A stretch of 64,000 bases of DNA, taken from NCBI RefSeq assembly GCF_003696365.1, contig NZ_RFFM01000002.1, positions 620,001-684,000 on the forward strand, written 5' to 3'. The stretch comes from Stutzerimonas zhaodongensis (GTDB lineage Bacteria; Pseudomonadota; Gammaproteobacteria; Pseudomonadales; Pseudomonadaceae). This document shows positions 1 through 10,214 of this stretch, piece after piece. Position 1 is the stretch's first letter. Every line of letters starts with the position of its first letter. Made by a program: the position numbers and the translations under genes. The notes under the pieces were generated by a model. The model did no database searches, was not told where the DNA came from, and worked only from the letters and a program-made list of their open reading frames with translations.

Positions 1-1699
1 GATGCGATTGCTGGTTCTTGCCGTTCTCCCAGGTATGCGAAGTGGCGATGATCGGCCAACCGAGCCAGCCGGCCGGGCGCTCCACTTCCTTTTGTTGCCG
101 CGAGAAGATCAGGCTCTGCCGCACCGCGCCGAGCATCTTTACGCAAAAGGCTTCATAGCTGGCGACCAGATTCAGACCGCCCTGATTGGCCAGGCATGCC
201 GAAACAACGGCCTCTTCGTTTAGCGCGGTGATGATCTTGCCATCCACGGCCTCGAACTCGCTTTCGGGATCGACAACCCGGTGCTTGAGTGCTTTGAGCA
301 CGCCCCCCAAACGATTGCTCGCCAGCTCGTCGGGGTTGCCTACTCGAGGGCGCAGCAAGGGGTTGGCCCGGGTCAGTTCTACGAAAAAATCGTCCACCGC
401 GCGCATTGGCGAGCAGGCTTGGTTTCTATAATTCAGGGGTGGCATTACAGGCGCAGCAGGGCGCCTCAGGGCCAAGGCATTGTCACGCTCCGCCGTGCGC
501 CCGTGCCGCGATTGCGCCAACAGGTCCCGAGCCGCGTCGAGCTCCTTCCAAGGTACGAACAGCGGGGCCGCGTGGCTGTTGAACAGCTCACGTGAGCGGT
601 CGTCGACGTGTGGGTTGCCGGGCAGCGGCAGATTGTGCGCCGCGTTGCTTCCAGCTCCATAGAAGCCGAATCCTTTCTCAGTCTCTGCAATACCGTAAGG
701 GATCGGCAATGGGTAACGCAGCAGTCCTCGGGACTTTTCTTCCATACGCCGAGCAAGACGCTGCTCCATTTCCCAAAGGGTGCACACGAATGCAGCAGGA
801 TCGCGCCCATCAAAGGTGAGCGGATCGAACCCGCAGCGACTCAGATGCTGGCGGAATCCCTCGAGCCCCTCATGCGTGCCGAGCTGAGTGCGCTGTTCGA
901 TGCGCCGACCATTGGCGATCATGATCGGCAATGCCACACCGCAGTCCTCGGCGCGCCACCACCGTGGAATCCAGTCGCTGCCGCGTTGCTCTTCAGCCGC
1001 ACCATCAGACAGGAACGCCACCAGCGTCTCGCCAGCAAGCGGCAGGTGGGCGTATTGCAGCTCAGCGAAGCCGAGGTAGCCTCCCTCCGCAATGCCGCCG
1101 CCGGTATGGGCATTGACATGACTCCCGAGCGGAGCAGACGGGCTGCCATCGGCGCCCTGGGCATAACCGTAAAAATCCTCCAACAGACGATTGATACCGG
1201 CCTCGCCGTTGCCATAGACCTGAGCCTGTTCAGGATGAAGATTGTCAGTCAGCAGATTCAACGCTTCGATCGCCGCCACGCAGTGGCCCTGGCCCATCAT
1301 CCAGGCGCGGGTGCTGCCGGTCAGGGCATTCAGCCCGAGATAACCAGCATAGGCTGGGACCATGTTCAGCGAACCGCCAGTGTGCCCTTCGGGTGATGGT
1401 TTGAAATCCTCCGCCGTGAGGGCTGCACCATCGAGCCTGATGCGCCGGGCATAGGTCATGTGCACCACGAGCCAGAGACCAGCCGAGCCTATCCTGTCGA
1501 TGGCCTGCAACAGTCGATATACGCTGGCGACATCTGGCTGTAGGCCGGCTTGTACCAGCTGATGGGCCAGACGGAACACCGCTGCCTGGGTCTCCAGCGC
1601 GTGCTTGAACGGACCATAACCGGCTCGCCAGCATGCGAATTCGGGCTGTGCTTCAGCGTGACGGTCCAACTCGCCTAGGCTGGGGAGTAACTGATTCAT
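1..1699 (-). CDS. Phosphoketolase-like (XFP family) protein, 3' end outside the window
   Basis: The reading frame starts with ATG at 1699 and stays open to the window edge, giving about 566 residues without a stop; the C-terminal part is missing. Residues near 105-140 carry a GHTGGSLNMVPAY stretch followed by WMMGQGHCVAAIEA, typical of the XFP N-terminal domain of xylulose-5-phosphate/fructose-6-phosphate phosphoketolases, which are ThDP enzymes cleaving ketose phosphates to acetyl phosphate. The usual GDG ThDP motif is SDGAAEEQRGSDW near residue 231, followed about 30 residues later by IANG, so it is degenerate. Some Pseudomonas relatives are labelled xylulose 5-phosphate 3-epimerase, which I cannot distinguish here. 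It is transcribed divergently from the metallo-hydrolase. Family placement is fairly sure; activity is not. Confidence 0.7.
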   Translation of the reverse strand, partial: MNQLLPSLGELDRHAEAQPEFACWRAGYGPFKHALETQAAVFRLAHQLVQAGLQPDVASVYRLLQAIDRIGSAGLWLVVHMTYARRIRLDGAALTAEDFKPSPEGHTGGSLNMVPAYAGYLGLNALTGSTRAWMMGQGHCVAAIEALNLLTDNLHPEQAQVYGNGEAGINRLLEDFYGYAQGADGSPSAPLGSHVNAHTGGGIAEGGYLGFAELQYAHLPLAGETLVAFLSDGAAEEQRGSDWIPRWWRAEDCGVALPIMIANGRRIEQRTQLGTHEGLEGFRQHLSRCGFDPLTFDGRDPAAFVCTLWEMEQRLARRMEEKSRGLLRYPLPIPYGIAETEKGFGFYGAGSNAAHNLPLPGNPHVDDRSRELFNSHAAPLFVPWKELDAARDLLAQSRHGRTAERDNALALRRPAAPVMPPLNYRNQACSPMRAVDDFFVELTRANPLLRPRVGNPDELASNRLGGVLKALKHRVVDPESEFEAVDGKIITALNEEAVVSACLANQGGLNLVASYEAFCVKMLGAVRQSLIFSRQQKEVERPAGWLGWPIIATSHTWENGKNQQSH

Positions 1700-1827
1700 A
1701 GGGCGCTCCGTTAAGTGGCGGTTGCGACAGTCTAGTCAGCGTTCTCGCCCGCCTCTCTGATATGCATCAAGACGCGTCCTCACAGAGATCTGCACACTCG
1801 CCTCAATTTCCAGCGTGGAGACGCCTT

Positions 1828-3237
1828 ATGGCTTTGCTCAGTTTTCTCGGCGCAGTTCAACAAGTGACCGGGTCCAGCTACCTCGTCGAGACCCATGACG
1901 GCGCGCGCGTGCTGCTCGACTGCGGCATGCATCAAGGCCGTCGCGAGGAAGAGGAAGGCAATCGGGCCGGCTTCGCCTTCGACCCGACAACCTTGGATGC
2001 AGTGGTGCTGTCTCACGCGCACATCGACCATAGCGGCTTGTTACCGAGGCTGGTGGCGTCAGGCTTTAACGGTCCGATTCACGCCACCGATGCAACCTGC
2101 AAGCTGGTCGAACTGATGCTGCTCGACTCGGCGAGCATTCAGGAAAAGGATGCCGAATGGGAGAACAAATGGCGGGCCCGCCTCGGCAAACCCCCGATCC
2201 AACCGCTTTACACGCGTATTGATGCAGAGCGCATGCTGAAACTGCGAGTTCCGCATGAATACGGTGAAACCTTCGAAGCGGCCCTAGGGATAAATGTGAC
2301 ACTGTTCGACGCGGGACACATTCTTGGCTCGGCCATCGTGCAGGCCGATGTCGAGGACTTTGACGAGAAGCGCCGGCTCGTATTCTCCGGAGATCTCGGC
2401 AATTCGTACTCCCCGCTCATGCACCGTCCGACACCGCTTCATGAAGCGGATGTTCTGCTCATGGAGTCGACCTACGGTGATCGCGATCATCGCGATCATG
2501 ACGAGACCATCGAAGAGCTCGCGGACATTCTTCAGCAGGCGCATCAGGATGGCGGCAACGTCCTGATGCCTTCCTTCGCGGTCGGTCGTACGCAGGACCT
2601 GATTTACTACCTGGGCCTGCTCTATCAACAAGGACGGGTGCCTCAGCAGCGGGTCTTTCTGGACAGCCCGATGGCCATCGGCGCAAACAACATCTACTCG
2701 CTGTTCCGCGAACAGCTGGCGGTCGATGCCACTTGGCCCGGGGTGCAGATTGAGGGGCACCTTACCCACATCGAGAAATGGCTACCGATACTTCGAGCGA
2801 CCCCGACACCCGAAGAATCGATGGCGATCAACCGTTTCAAGAGCGGTGCGATAGTGATTGCCGGCAGCGGCATGTGCAGCGGCGGGCGAATACTCCACCA
2901 CTTCAAACACAATCTCTGGCGAAACGAGTGTCATCTGGTAATTCCAGGCTTCCAGGCGCGTGGCACACTCGGGCGCGCTATCGTCGACGGTGCGAAGACC
3001 GTGAAGCTGCTGCATCAGCGCATCGCGGTGAATGCCAGGGTACATACCCTTGGCGGATTTTCGGCACATGCAGGGCAGTCACAACTGATCGAATGGGCAA
3101 GTAATTTTCAAAGCAGACCGGAGCTCTACCTCGTCCACGGCGAACGGGAAAAGATGCAAACACTGCAGCAGGCGCTCAGTAACCGCCTGGGCTGGAAGGC
3201 AAACATTCCAGAACCTGGCGACCGCATCGCGCTCTGA
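1828..3237 (+). CDS. Beta-CASP metallo-beta-lactamase fold hydrolase (RNA-processing exonuclease type)
   Basis: A 469-residue protein of the MBL superfamily with a beta-CASP domain, like CPSF-73-type RNases of bacteria. The zinc motif HAHIDH lies at residues 63-68. Further metal ligands are in DAGHILGSA, FSGDLG and the C-terminal GGFSAHA and LVHGE segments. MPSFAVGRTQDL and IAGSGMCSGGR are characteristic of the beta-CASP insert. The expected role is nucleolytic RNA processing in the cytoplasm, inferred from family. I chose the ATG at 1828 because GGAG lies about 8 bases upstream and the MBL fold begins directly after it; an upstream in-frame ATG at 1762 would add a non-homologous tail. In related genomes such proteins sit beside phosphoketolase genes, as here. 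Confidence 0.85.
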   Translation: MALLSFLGAVQQVTGSSYLVETHDGARVLLDCGMHQGRREEEEGNRAGFAFDPTTLDAVVLSHAHIDHSGLLPRLVASGFNGPIHATDATCKLVELMLLDSASIQEKDAEWENKWRARLGKPPIQPLYTRIDAERMLKLRVPHEYGETFEAALGINVTLFDAGHILGSAIVQADVEDFDEKRRLVFSGDLGNSYSPLMHRPTPLHEADVLLMESTYGDRDHRDHDETIEELADILQQAHQDGGNVLMPSFAVGRTQDLIYYLGLLYQQGRVPQQRVFLDSPMAIGANNIYSLFREQLAVDATWPGVQIEGHLTHIEKWLPILRATPTPEESMAINRFKSGAIVIAGSGMCSGGRILHHFKHNLWRNECHLVIPGFQARGTLGRAIVDGAKTVKLLHQRIAVNARVHTLGGFSAHAGQSQLIEWASNFQSRPELYLVHGEREKMQTLQQALSNRLGWKANIPEPGDRIAL

Positions 3238-3466
3238 CGTCGCTCTGCCCTGGCTGCAGCTGCCAAACCATAATAGGTATCCATCTGCTGCTGCATGTCT
3301 TGAGATGAATGTAGCGCCCGGCTGTTAGTCTTGGGGGGAATCGATACAGAAACGAAGTGCGTAAATGCAGGCTGTCCCGTTACGCTCAGCCATGCGCACT
3401 TCACCGAAATACATCGCCTGGCGGCACTGAGCAACACCTCAAGTGCCACTAAATGGGAGACGCTGT

Positions 3467-4540
3467 ATGCCATTCGAACCAGACGACTATCTGTCGCGAC
3501 ACTTCAAGACCAGTGGGCCTGAGCTGACGAAAAAGATCGACGAACTCGCTGCATTGGCCGTTCCGCCCGGCAGCCAGAATCTTCCGTTGTACCGGGAAAT
3601 GCTGGTGACCGTCATGCGTATGGCACAAGCCGACCGAAGCCGCTGGGACGCCAAGATCCTGCTCCAGACCATGCGCGAAATGGAGCATGCTTTTAGCCGC
3701 CTCGATCAGTTCAAGCGTCGGCGTAAGGTTACGGTCTTTGGTTCGGCCCGCACCCCTGTCGAACATCCGCTATATGCCTTGGCGCGTGAGCTTGGAGAAA
3801 CCCTGGCACGTTACGAGCTGATGGTCATAACGGGCGCTGGCGGCGGCATCATGGCAGCCGCACACGAGGGTGCCGGGACGGATAACAGCCTTGGGCTGAA
3901 TATCACTTTGCCCTTCGAACAGCATGCCAACCCCACCGTGGATAGCACTGATCACCTTCTGTCCTTCCACTTCTTCTTTGTTCGCAAGCTGTTCTTCATA
4001 AAAGAGGCAGACGCCCTGGTTCTCTGTCCCGGCGGGTTTGGCACACTGGACGAGACGCTGGAAGTCCTTACGCTGATCCAGACAGGCAAGAGCCCTCTGG
4101 TGCCAATCGTCTTGCTGGATGAGCCGGGCGGCACATTCTGGAAGGACGCGTTGAGCTTTATGCGCCATCAACTGGAGGGCAATCGCTACATCCTGCCGAC
4201 AGACATGCGTCTAATGCGCTTGGTGAACAATGCTGAAGACGCTGCGGCGGAGATCGACCATTTCTATCGCAACTTTCACTCCAGCCGCTGGCTAAAGGAT
4301 CGTTTCGTCATGCGCATGAATCACGTGCTGACCGAGCAGGCACTCGCGCATATGAATGAGGCATTCGCCGATTTGTGTCTGAGAGATGGCTTCGAGCAGC
4401 AACCCTGCTGCGAGATGGAGCTCGACGAGCCCGAGCTCCAGCCGTTACCGAGGCTTAGCTTCGTATTCAATGGTCGGGATCATGGGCGTCTTCGCGAACT
4501 GACCGATTTCATCAACGCGATAGAAAACTGGCGGAGTTAA
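3467..4540 (+). CDS. LOG-family (TIGR00730-like) nucleotide 5'-monophosphate phosphoribohydrolase homologue
   Basis: The central Rossmann part has VFGSARTP (about residues 88-95), the glycine-rich ITGAGGGIMAAAHEGA and the signature PGGFGTLDE, which mark the lysine-decarboxylase-like/LOG family. Characterised members hydrolyse nucleotide or cytokinin-riboside monophosphates to the base and ribose 5-phosphate. At 357 residues this protein is much longer than the ~190-residue LOG enzymes: it has about 85 extra N-terminal residues and a C-terminal extension of about 90 residues. PpnN-type nucleosidases are also extended, so a purine-nucleotide nucleosidase role is plausible but not proven. The start at 3467 follows GGGAG with good spacing; an upstream ATG at 3443 lacks a site. 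Confidence 0.8.
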   Translation: MPFEPDDYLSRHFKTSGPELTKKIDELAALAVPPGSQNLPLYREMLVTVMRMAQADRSRWDAKILLQTMREMEHAFSRLDQFKRRRKVTVFGSARTPVEHPLYALARELGETLARYELMVITGAGGGIMAAAHEGAGTDNSLGLNITLPFEQHANPTVDSTDHLLSFHFFFVRKLFFIKEADALVLCPGGFGTLDETLEVLTLIQTGKSPLVPIVLLDEPGGTFWKDALSFMRHQLEGNRYILPTDMRLMRLVNNAEDAAAEIDHFYRNFHSSRWLKDRFVMRMNHVLTEQALAHMNEAFADLCLRDGFEQQPCCEMELDEPELQPLPRLSFVFNGRDHGRLRELTDFINAIENWRS

Positions 4541-4552
4541 GCAACGCTATTG

Positions 4553-4598
4553 AAAGCCAGGAGGTGAGGCTGCTGCGAGAGGTTCTACACCTGGCTTT
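4553..4598. terminator. Possible terminator between convergent LOG gene and recX
   Basis: AAAGCCAGG at 4553-4561 pairs with CCTGGCTTT at 4590-4598 across a long (28-base) loop, and a short T run follows on the plus strand. It lies between two convergent genes. The long loop makes it a weak call. Confidence 0.35.
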
Positions 4599-4615
4599 TA
4601 AGGCACATCGTCAAA

Positions 4616-5077
4616 TCAATCGAACGAGCCACCGCGAAGCAAACGGCCAATCATATCTAGGGGATAGCCTCGATAACTCAGAAAACGGCCTTGCCTGGCC
4701 CTTTCACGCTGATCGCCGGGCAACTCTCCGAACTTACGTAGCCATACTTCGTAAAGCTGGGCATTCCAGTCAAAGCCGCTATCACGCAGCGTTTGCTCGA
4801 TTGCTTCACGAGCCAAGCCCCGTTGAGCCAGTTCTTCACGAATGCGCAAGGGGCCGTAACCCGCGTTGGCACGCATGCGTACAAAGCTTTCGAGGTAACG
4901 CGCTTCGCTCAACAGCCCCTCATCGGCCAAACGATCCAGTGCCGGATCGATAAGCTCCGAAGGAGCACCGCGCAATCTCAATTTGCGGCTCAGCTCGACG
5001 CGGCCATGCTCACGTCGGGCCAGCAGATCCATAGCTGCCCGCCGCACGGCGGCGGGGCTATCGAGCACTACAGGCAT
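4616..5077 (-). CDS. recX: Regulatory protein RecX
   Basis: A 153-residue protein of the RecX family. Members bind RecA filaments and modulate recombinase and co-protease activity. Recognisable parts are the helical repeats with [14 protein letters not shown] near the N-terminus, [21 protein letters not shown] and [15 protein letters not shown]. Length is normal for Pseudomonas. The start codon lies five bases after the recA stop, so it is almost certainly co-transcribed with recA, by read-through, and thereby under SOS control. Confidence 0.95.
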   Translation of the reverse strand: MPVVLDSPAAVRRAAMDLLARREHGRVELSRKLRLRGAPSELIDPALDRLADEGLLSEARYLESFVRMRANAGYGPLRIREELAQRGLAREAIEQTLRDSGFDWNAQLYEVWLRKFGELPGDQRERARQGRFLSYRGYPLDMIGRLLRGGSFD

Positions 5078-5082
5078 AACGA

Positions 5083-6126
5083 TCAGAGATCAGCTTCGGC
5101 CAGGTCTTCGGTTACCGGGTTGGCCTTGGTATTCGGCGCAACCACCAACAGCTTGTCACGGATCTGCTGTTCGATCTCGCGACCGATCTCGACGTTCTCT
5201 TCCAGGAACTTGGCTGCATTGGCCTTGCCTTGGCCGATCTTGTTGCCCTTGTAGGCGTACCAGGCACCAGACTTCTCGACCAGACCTTGCTGCACGCCGA
5301 GGTCGATGACCTCACCATTGCGGTAGATACCCTTGCCGTAGAGGATCTGGAACTCGGCTTGGCGGAACGGCGGCGCCACTTTGTTCTTGACGACCTTGAC
5401 CCGGGTTTCGCTGCCAACCACTTCGTCGCCTTCTTTCACTGCGCCAGTGCGGCGAATGTCGAGACGGACCGAGGCGTAGAACTTCAGTGCGTTACCACCG
5501 GTTGTGGTTTCCGGGCTACCGAACATCACACCGATCTTCATGCGGATCTGGTTAATGAAGATGACCAGGCAGTTGGCGTTCTTGATATTACCGGTGATCT
5601 TGCGCAGCGCTTGAGACATCAGGCGTGCCTGCAGGCCGACGTGGGTATCGCCCATCTCGCCTTCGATCTCCGCTTTTGGCACCAGCGCAGCAACGGAGTC
5701 GACGATGATTACGTCGACCGCGTTGGAGCGCACCAGCATGTCGGTGATTTCCAACGCTTGCTCGCCGGTATCCGGCTGGGAAACCAGCAGGTCGTCGACA
5801 TTGACGCCGAGCTTGCCAGCGTAATCGGGATCAAGCGCGTGCTCGGCGTCGACGAAGGCGCAGGTGGCGCCCATCTTCTGTGCTTCCGCAATCACCGACA
5901 GGGTCAACGTAGTCTTACCCGAGGACTCCGGGCCGTAGATTTCAACGATTCGTCCCTTAGGCAAGCCACCGATGCCGAGCGCAATGTCCAGGCCCAGCGA
6001 GCCAGTGGAAATGGAGGGAATAGCCTGGCGATCATGATCGCCCATACGCATGACCGCGCCTTTACCGAACTGCTTTTCGATCTGGCCCAAGGCAGCAGCC
6101 AAGGCGCGCTTCTTGTTCTCGTCCAT
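5083..6126 (-). CDS. recA: Recombinase RecA
   Basis: 347 residues, full length for the family. It forms ATP-dependent filaments on single-stranded DNA, catalyses strand exchange and stimulates LexA self-cleavage. The Walker A motif GPESSGKT is at residues 65-72; [10 protein letters not shown] is the Walker B strand, and [13 protein letters not shown] with [12 protein letters not shown] are the canonical DNA-binding and L2 regions. The C-terminus is acidic as usual. The ATG at 6126 ([13 protein letters not shown]) fits family starts; the open frame further upstream has no support. A LexA box lies about 40 bases upstream. Confidence 0.99.
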   Translation of the reverse strand: MDENKKRALAAALGQIEKQFGKGAVMRMGDHDRQAIPSISTGSLGLDIALGIGGLPKGRIVEIYGPESSGKTTLTLSVIAEAQKMGATCAFVDAEHALDPDYAGKLGVNVDDLLVSQPDTGEQALEITDMLVRSNAVDVIIVDSVAALVPKAEIEGEMGDTHVGLQARLMSQALRKITGNIKNANCLVIFINQIRMKIGVMFGSPETTTGGNALKFYASVRLDIRRTGAVKEGDEVVGSETRVKVVKNKVAPPFRQAEFQILYGKGIYRNGEVIDLGVQQGLVEKSGAWYAYKGNKIGQGKANAAKFLEENVEIGREIEQQIRDKLLVVAPNTKANPVTEDLAEADL

Positions 6127-6167
6127 TACAATCCTCACTTGATCAAGAGGGCCAGAGGCCACGACAA

Positions 6168-6183
6168 CTGTATAAGTAGACAG
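6168..6183 (-). promoter_or_regulatory. LexA (SOS) box of recA
   Basis: CTGTATAAGTAGACAG fits the gammaproteobacterial LexA consensus CTG-N10-CAG with an A/T-rich centre. It lies 42-57 bases upstream of the recA start, where the recA operator is expected. Confidence 0.9.
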
Positions 6184-6210
6184 TATTAGAGCATAGGCAA
6201 AAACGACCGC

Positions 6211-6711
6211 CTAGCCCTCAATTGGATTTTCTCCGGACACCAGCTTGATCAATCCGACAAGCGCCGCTTCTACGCTCTGTTCACGAACCGCCTGTCGGTC
6301 TCCGCCGAAATGGAAACACCGGGCAAACTTCTGATCACCACAGGCCCAGGCCAGCCACACCGTTCCAACCGGCTTCTCTGGCGACCCACCTCCTGGCCCA
6401 GCCACGCCGCTGACAGCCACGGCATAACGAGCGGCACTGGCCTGTTGCGCGCCGCGCGCCATCGCTTCGACCACTTCGCGACTTACCGCGCCCACATCGA
6501 CGAAAAGATGCTCTGGCACTTGCAGTTGGCGGGTTTTCTGTGAGTTGGAATAGGTGACGAAGCCGGCTTCGAACCAGGCGGAGCTGCCAGCAATCCGCGT
6601 GATTGCCTCGGCTATCCCGCCGCCGGTACAGGACTCGGCTGTGGTCACTTGCGCAGACTGCGAACGCAATGCGGCACCTAGGCGCGCTGCGAGATCGGTG
6701 ATGGACGACAT
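6211..6711 (-). CDS. pncC: Nicotinamide-nucleotide amidohydrolase (CinA C-terminal domain protein)
   Basis: 166 residues consisting of a single CinA C-terminal domain. The enzyme deamidates nicotinamide mononucleotide to nicotinate mononucleotide in NAD salvage. Signature segments are TTAESCTGGG (about 23-32, containing the catalytic serine), GFVTYSN, and VSGVAGPGGGSPEKPVGTVWLA. The N-terminal MoCF-like domain of long CinA proteins is absent, as is usual in Pseudomonas. The start at MSSITDLAARLG is preferred over an upstream ATG because the domain begins there. It precedes recA in the common pseudomonad order; the recA operator lies between them. Confidence 0.93.
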   Translation of the reverse strand: MSSITDLAARLGAALRSQSAQVTTAESCTGGGIAEAITRIAGSSAWFEAGFVTYSNSQKTRQLQVPEHLFVDVGAVSREVVEAMARGAQQASAARYAVAVSGVAGPGGGSPEKPVGTVWLAWACGDQKFARCFHFGGDRQAVREQSVEAALVGLIKLVSGENPIEG

Positions 6712-6801
6712 GTAGCAACTCCAGTACGGCAGGTCAGACGCCAACCATAGCAGGCAATCTCCAGCTTGCTCGATCGAGCGCGTGACCAATTCTGGATTGA
6801 T

Positions 6802-7275
6802 CTAGCGCGGCTCCCCACTGTCCCAGTGCCGCTGCATTTCCAGAAACAGAAACGAGGCGGTCCAGGTAATCAGCACAAGTCCGGTCAGGGCCTCGATACC
6901 AGTCAGAAACCTGATCGGGCCGACCGGATGAATATCGCCGAAACCAAGGGTGGTAAAGGTAGTGAAGGAAAAATAGACACAATCCATCAGCCCACCATCG
7001 ACATTGCCGGAGAGTTCGCCCCAGCCAGGCAGCTGGCTCATGAAGAAATAGGCGAAGGCGAAGATCCAGACCTCCACCGCATGCGCCATGAGCGCGCCAC
7101 AGACGCCAAACACGATCGCCACTCTATGATTGAAGCGCGGCTTGTTTCTGCGGATCGACAGGCGCAGCAGAAACTCGTAGTGAACACCGACGACCGTTGC
7201 GACGATCAGCACATTCACCAGGCCCACGATGAGCAGGCTGGGCGCCGCATCCAGTGCTTGGGTCAGCTCTGTCAT
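6802..7275 (-). CDS. Small two-TM potassium channel-family protein
   Basis: 157 residues with hydrophobic segments near 13-35, 52-78 and 122-146 and a pore loop ending in TTLGFGD at 108-114, which matches the K+ selectivity-filter signature (TxGxGD type, with F at the variable position). It probably forms a tetrameric inner-membrane cation channel. No RCK or cyclic-nucleotide regulatory domain follows, so gating cannot be inferred. It is transcribed in the same direction as pncC with about 90 bases between them, and divergently from mutS. Confidence 0.85.
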   Translation of the reverse strand: MTELTQALDAAPSLLIVGLVNVLIVATVVGVHYEFLLRLSIRRNKPRFNHRVAIVFGVCGALMAHAVEVWIFAFAYFFMSQLPGWGELSGNVDGGLMDCVYFSFTTFTTLGFGDIHPVGPIRFLTGIEALTGLVLITWTASFLFLEMQRHWDSGEPR

Positions 7276-7510
7276 AAAAGATGCTCACACGGTGGCTGAT
7301 TGGGCTGATGCAAGGATACTCGGTGAGCCGCGCCCGGCGGCAATGCCGTACGCATGCATGCGGCATCGATAGCACCGCCGCGCGTGCTAACCTTGCCGAT
7401 TTTATTCAGCCCGCAAAGCGTGGTCTGCCTTAGGGTCGCGCCAGGGCGCCATCGACCCATGCCATGGCAATTACCACCCGCAATCAACTCAAGTTCAAGT
7501 ATCGAGCCAT

Positions 7511-10084
7511 ATGTCGTCACAAGACCTGTCCCATCACACGCCCATGATGCAGCAGTACTGGAAGCTCAAGCGCGAGCATCCGGAACAACTGATGTTCTAC
7601 CGCATGGGAGATTTCTATGAGCTGTTCTATGACGATGCGAAGAAGGCCGCAAAGCTGCTGGACATCACGCTGACTGCGCGCGGCCAGTCAGGTGGCAACG
7701 CGATTCCCATGGCAGGGATACCCTTTCACTCTGCCGAAGGCTACCTCAGCCGACTGGTGAAGCTTGGCGAGTCGGTGGTGATCTGCGAGCAGATCGGTGA
7801 TCCGGCGACCAGCAAAGGCCCTGTGGAGCGTCAGGTCGTGCGCATCATCACGCCCGGGACGGTGAGTGATGAAGCCTTGCTGGATGAGCACCGCGACAAT
7901 CTGCTCGCCGCCGTGGTGGGTGATGAAAAGCTGTTCGGTCTGTCGGTGCTGGATATCACCAGTGGCCGATTCAGCGTGCAGGAATTCGGCGGCTGGGAAA
8001 CACTGCTGGCTGAAGTCGAGCGCCTGAACCCGGCCGAACTGATGATCCCCGATGACTGGCCTGCCGGGCTTCCACTTGAGAAACGCCGCGGCGTGCGCCG
8101 GCGTGCGCCCTGGGATTTCGACCGAGACAGCGCGTTCAAAGGGCTTTGCCAGCAGTTCGGCACCCAGGATCTGAAAGGCTTCGGCTGCGAGAAGCTGACC
8201 CTGGCCATTGGCGCCGCCGGCTGCCTGCTGACTTATGCCAAGGAGACCCAGCGCACTGCCCTGCATCACCTGCGTAGCCTGCGCCATGAACGTCTCGACG
8301 ATACGGTGATCCTCGACGGCGCCACCCGGCGCAACCTGGAGCTGGACATCAACCTTGGCGGTGGACGAGAGAACACCTTGCAGTCGGTCGTCGACCGATG
8401 CCAGACGGCCATGGGCAGCCGGCTGCTCAGTCGCTGGCTCAACCGCCCATTACGTGACCGCGACATTCTCGAGGCACGGCAGGATTCCATCACCTGCCTG
8501 CTCGAGCATTACCGCTTCGAGCAGATCCAGCCGCAGTTAAAGGAAATTGGCGACCTCGAGCGCATATTGGCGCGGATCGGACTGCGCAACGCGCGCCCGC
8601 GAGACCTCGCACGACTGCGTGACGCCCTAGCCGCCCTGCCCCAACTACAGGTCGGAATGCAGGAACTGGTAGCGCCTCACCTCATCGCACTGGCCGCCAC
8701 GATCCGTAGCTATCCCGAGCTGGCCGAACTGCTTGCGAAGGCGATCATCGACAATCCGCCCGCGGTGATCCGCGAAGGCGGCGTGCTGAAAGCCGGCTAC
8801 GACGCCGAACTGGACGAACTTCAGTCGCTGTCCGAGAACGCTGGCCAGTACCTGATGGATCTGGAGACACGGGAAAAGGCCCGCACCGGCCTCGCCAACC
8901 TCAAGGTCGGCTACAACCGTGTCCATGGCTACTTCATCGAGTTGCCAAGCAAGCAGGCCGAGTCCGCTCCCGCTGACTACATCCGCCGGCAGACGCTCAA
9001 AGGTGCCGAGCGCTTCATCACCCCGGAGCTGAAAGAATTCGAAGACAAGGCGCTATCGGCCAAGAGTCGCGCCCTGGCACGAGAAAAACAGCTTTACGAG
9101 GAGCTGCTAGAGCGCCTGATCGGGCATCTGGCGCCGCTGCAGGACAGCGCAGCGGCCCTGGCCGAGCTGGATGTGCTCAGCAACCTTGCCGAACGCGCGC
9201 TGACTCTGGACCTCAACCGGCCCCGCTTCGTCGATCATCCCTGCATGCAAATCGAGCAGGGCCGCCATCCCGTGGTCGAGCAGGTGCTGCAAACGCCTTT
9301 CGTGGCTAACGACCTCGATCTCGATGACGACACCCGCATGCTGGTAATCACCGGCCCGAACATGGGCGGTAAGTCGACCTACATGCGACAAACCGCCCTC
9401 ATCGTATTGCTGGCTCAGATCGGCAGCTTCGTCCCGGCCAAAGCGTGCGAGCTCTCGTTGGTAGACAGGATATTCACGCGCATCGGGTCTTCCGACGACC
9501 TTGCAGGAGGCCGCTCCACATTCATGGTAGAGATGAGCGAAACCGCCAACATCCTGCACAACGCCAGTGATCGCAGCCTGGTACTCATGGACGAGGTTGG
9601 ACGCGGTACCAGCACCTTCGATGGTCTGTCACTGGCCTGGGCTGCTGCAGAGCATCTGGCGAAACTGCGCGCCTTTACCCTCTTCGCCACTCACTACTTC
9701 GAGCTGACGATACTGCCGGAAAGCGAGCCAGTGGTGGCCAACGTTCACCTCTCGGCTACCGAGCACAACGAGCGCATCGTCTTTCTGCATCACGTTCTGC
9801 CGGGGCCGGCGAGCCAGAGTTACGGGCTGGCTGTGGCGCAGCTTGCAGGCGTGCCCGGAGAAGTAATTCAGCGTGCGCGCGACCATCTGTCGCGGCTGGA
9901 AACCACCAGCTTGCCCCATGAAACACCGAAGATGCCCGCCGGGCAGCCCGCACCACCGATGCAAAACGACCTGTTCGCGAGCCTGCCGCACCCTGTCATC
10001 GAGGAATTGGGACGGATCAATCCCGATGATATGACGCCGCGACAAGCACTGGACCTGCTATACAACCTGAAAACGCGAGTCTGA
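7511..10084 (+). CDS. mutS: DNA mismatch repair protein MutS
   Basis: 857 residues, full length. It recognises mismatches and small loops and starts methyl-directed repair with MutL. The mismatch-reading F-Y-E motif is at residues 35-37 ([12 protein letters not shown]). The ATPase has Walker [10 protein letters not shown] near 614-622, [14 protein letters not shown] (Walker B and signature) and FATHYFEL. The C-terminus carries a short tail with [15 protein letters not shown], the dimer/tetramer helix seen in the family. The ATG at 7511 gives the common [16 protein letters not shown] start. It is divergent from the channel gene and followed by fdxA. Confidence 0.98.
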   Translation: MSSQDLSHHTPMMQQYWKLKREHPEQLMFYRMGDFYELFYDDAKKAAKLLDITLTARGQSGGNAIPMAGIPFHSAEGYLSRLVKLGESVVICEQIGDPATSKGPVERQVVRIITPGTVSDEALLDEHRDNLLAAVVGDEKLFGLSVLDITSGRFSVQEFGGWETLLAEVERLNPAELMIPDDWPAGLPLEKRRGVRRRAPWDFDRDSAFKGLCQQFGTQDLKGFGCEKLTLAIGAAGCLLTYAKETQRTALHHLRSLRHERLDDTVILDGATRRNLELDINLGGGRENTLQSVVDRCQTAMGSRLLSRWLNRPLRDRDILEARQDSITCLLEHYRFEQIQPQLKEIGDLERILARIGLRNARPRDLARLRDALAALPQLQVGMQELVAPHLIALAATIRSYPELAELLAKAIIDNPPAVIREGGVLKAGYDAELDELQSLSENAGQYLMDLETREKARTGLANLKVGYNRVHGYFIELPSKQAESAPADYIRRQTLKGAERFITPELKEFEDKALSAKSRALAREKQLYEELLERLIGHLAPLQDSAAALAELDVLSNLAERALTLDLNRPRFVDHPCMQIEQGRHPVVEQVLQTPFVANDLDLDDDTRMLVITGPNMGGKSTYMRQTALIVLLAQIGSFVPAKACELSLVDRIFTRIGSSDDLAGGRSTFMVEMSETANILHNASDRSLVLMDEVGRGTSTFDGLSLAWAAAEHLAKLRAFTLFATHYFELTILPESEPVVANVHLSATEHNERIVFLHHVLPGPASQSYGLAVAQLAGVPGEVIQRARDHLSRLETTSLPHETPKMPAGQPAPPMQNDLFASLPHPVIEELGRINPDDMTPRQALDLLYNLKTRV

Positions 10085-10108
10085 CTGCCGCTAAAAAGCT
10101 GCTAGAAT
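10081..10108 (+). promoter_or_regulatory. Possible sigma70 promoter for fdxA
   Basis: CTGACT at 10081-10086 and TAGAAT at 10103-10108 are separated by 16 bases. They lie just past the mutS stop and about 105 bases before the ferredoxin start. Confidence 0.4.
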
Positions 10109-10214
10109 CGCGCGCATTTTTGGATATAGGCGGCATTTGCCTGGTGTCGCCATAGCCCTGCCGAACGGGGGCGTCATTGCAACGCCACCTGAAACGCCCG
10201 AGGAGATAGCTAGA

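Noticed and set aside
5230..6189. 319-codon open frame antisense to recA
   Set aside because: Shadow frame; recA is unambiguous.
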